A DNA stretch of 64,000 nucleotides from JBMOUD01 sp049319665 (GTDB lineage Bacteria > Pseudomonadota > Gammaproteobacteria > Enterobacterales > Enterobacteriaceae). This document shows positions 63,736 through 64,000 of the stretch, one piece after another. The stretch lies in NCBI RefSeq assembly GCF_049319665.1, contig NZ_JBMOUD010000008.1, positions 62,001-126,000 on the forward strand. Direction: 5' to 3'. The position numbers and the translations under genes are program-made. The notes beneath the pieces were generated by a model. It was not told where the DNA came from. It saw nothing but the letters and a program-made list of their open reading frames with translations, and did not search any database. Each line of letters begins with the position of its first letter. Positions within the stretch are counted from its first letter, which is position 1.

Positions 63736-64000
63736 TTAGCCTTTTAGATCTTTTTGCAGCAATTTGTTAAAGGTGTCCATTGGGCAAAAACCTTGTTTAT
63801 CAGTAGGACAACCCTCAATTTGTAACGTCACTCGTTGCGGTGGGTTTTTCAAACTCAATGCAACATTGTTGCGTATTTGTTGCGCCGTCGGGTACACGTA
63901 TTCAATCTTCATCAGATCTTTATCGGTTTTCTTATCATGCCAACGCTGGAAAACAACTGCACCGCTAATAGGCGTACGTTCGTACTGCCCCGGCAGCGTG
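63736..64000 (-). CDS. agp: Glucose-1-phosphatase (5' part beyond window)
   Basis: Agp is a periplasmic histidine acid phosphatase that releases glucose from glucose 1-phosphate. Only the last 87 residues are in the window. They match E. coli Agp closely in [36 protein letters not shown] and [16 protein letters not shown]. Two Cys in that last block form a disulfide in the family. The catalytic RHG motif lies outside. It is the second periplasmic phosphatase in the window. Confidence 0.95.
   Translation of the reverse strand, partial: TLPGQYERTPISGAVVFQRWHDKKTDKDLMKIEYVYPTAQQIRNNVALSLKNPPQRVTLQIEGCPTDKQGFCPMDTFNKLLQKDLKG

Overview
The window is a chromosomal segment of a member of the order Enterobacterales. 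It keeps, almost intact and in the same order, the stretch that in Escherichia coli runs from tig through cyo, dxs, nusB, sec, queA and pho to aroL. GC content looks moderate (high 40s per cent by eye). ERIC-type repeats, a TsaA-like peroxiredoxin beside acpH, and agp with a class A acid phosphatase suggest a Hafnia, Obesumbacterium, Yersinia or Serratia-like genome rather than Escherichia proper. That genus call is inference. The left edge cuts tig and the right edge cuts agp. I saw no rRNA, tRNA, CRISPR array, integrase or transposase.

Layout: 1-5.0 kb tig, bolA, yajG and ampG (chaperone, morphogene, lipoprotein, muropeptide permease). 5.3-10.1 kb cyoABCDE (cytochrome bo3 oxidase). 10.3-16.3 kb yajR, yajQ, panE-yajL, a class A acid phosphatase and thiI. 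16.6-19.7 kb xseB-ispA-dxs (isoprenoid supply). 19.8-23.7 kb, reverse strand, nrdR-ribD-ribH-nusB-thiL, with pgpA missing from its usual place after thiL. 23.9-31.9 kb yajI, then the reverse-strand queA-tgt-yajC-secD-secF group, split by an AT-rich acyltransferase islet between exact 24-bp direct repeats. 32.1-41.0 kb acpH, tsaA, ggt, proY, brnQ and phoBR. 41.3-45.7 kb sbcDC. 45.8-49.9 kb an accessory block: AraC regulator, small-molecule kinase and ethanolamine-type permease. 50.3-54.9 kb mak, rdgC, ppnP, aroM and aroL. 55.0-64.0 kb genes that depart from the E. coli order: a PmtA-like methyltransferase, a DUF1471 protein, yedI, a YafE-like methyltransferase diverging from an XRE regulator, a GNAT acetyltransferase, sseA, a PhnD-like protein in operon with a membrane desaturase, and agp.

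The genes serve several core themes: aerobic respiration, isoprenoid, thiamine and riboflavin synthesis, protein export, tRNA queuosine, phosphate sensing and double-strand-break processing. The most unusual material is non-coding. Two copies (50.0 and 61.1 kb) of a roughly 260-bp element differ by paired substitutions that preserve several hairpins and a long enclosing stem, which points to selection on structure. A 147-bp element with terminal inverted repeats lies upstream of rdgC, one complete and some decayed ERIC elements are present, and two further nested inverted-repeat elements lie between thiL and nusB and near 56.0 kb. The best coding candidates for undescribed function are the desaturase/PhnD-like pair and the AraC-kinase-permease block.
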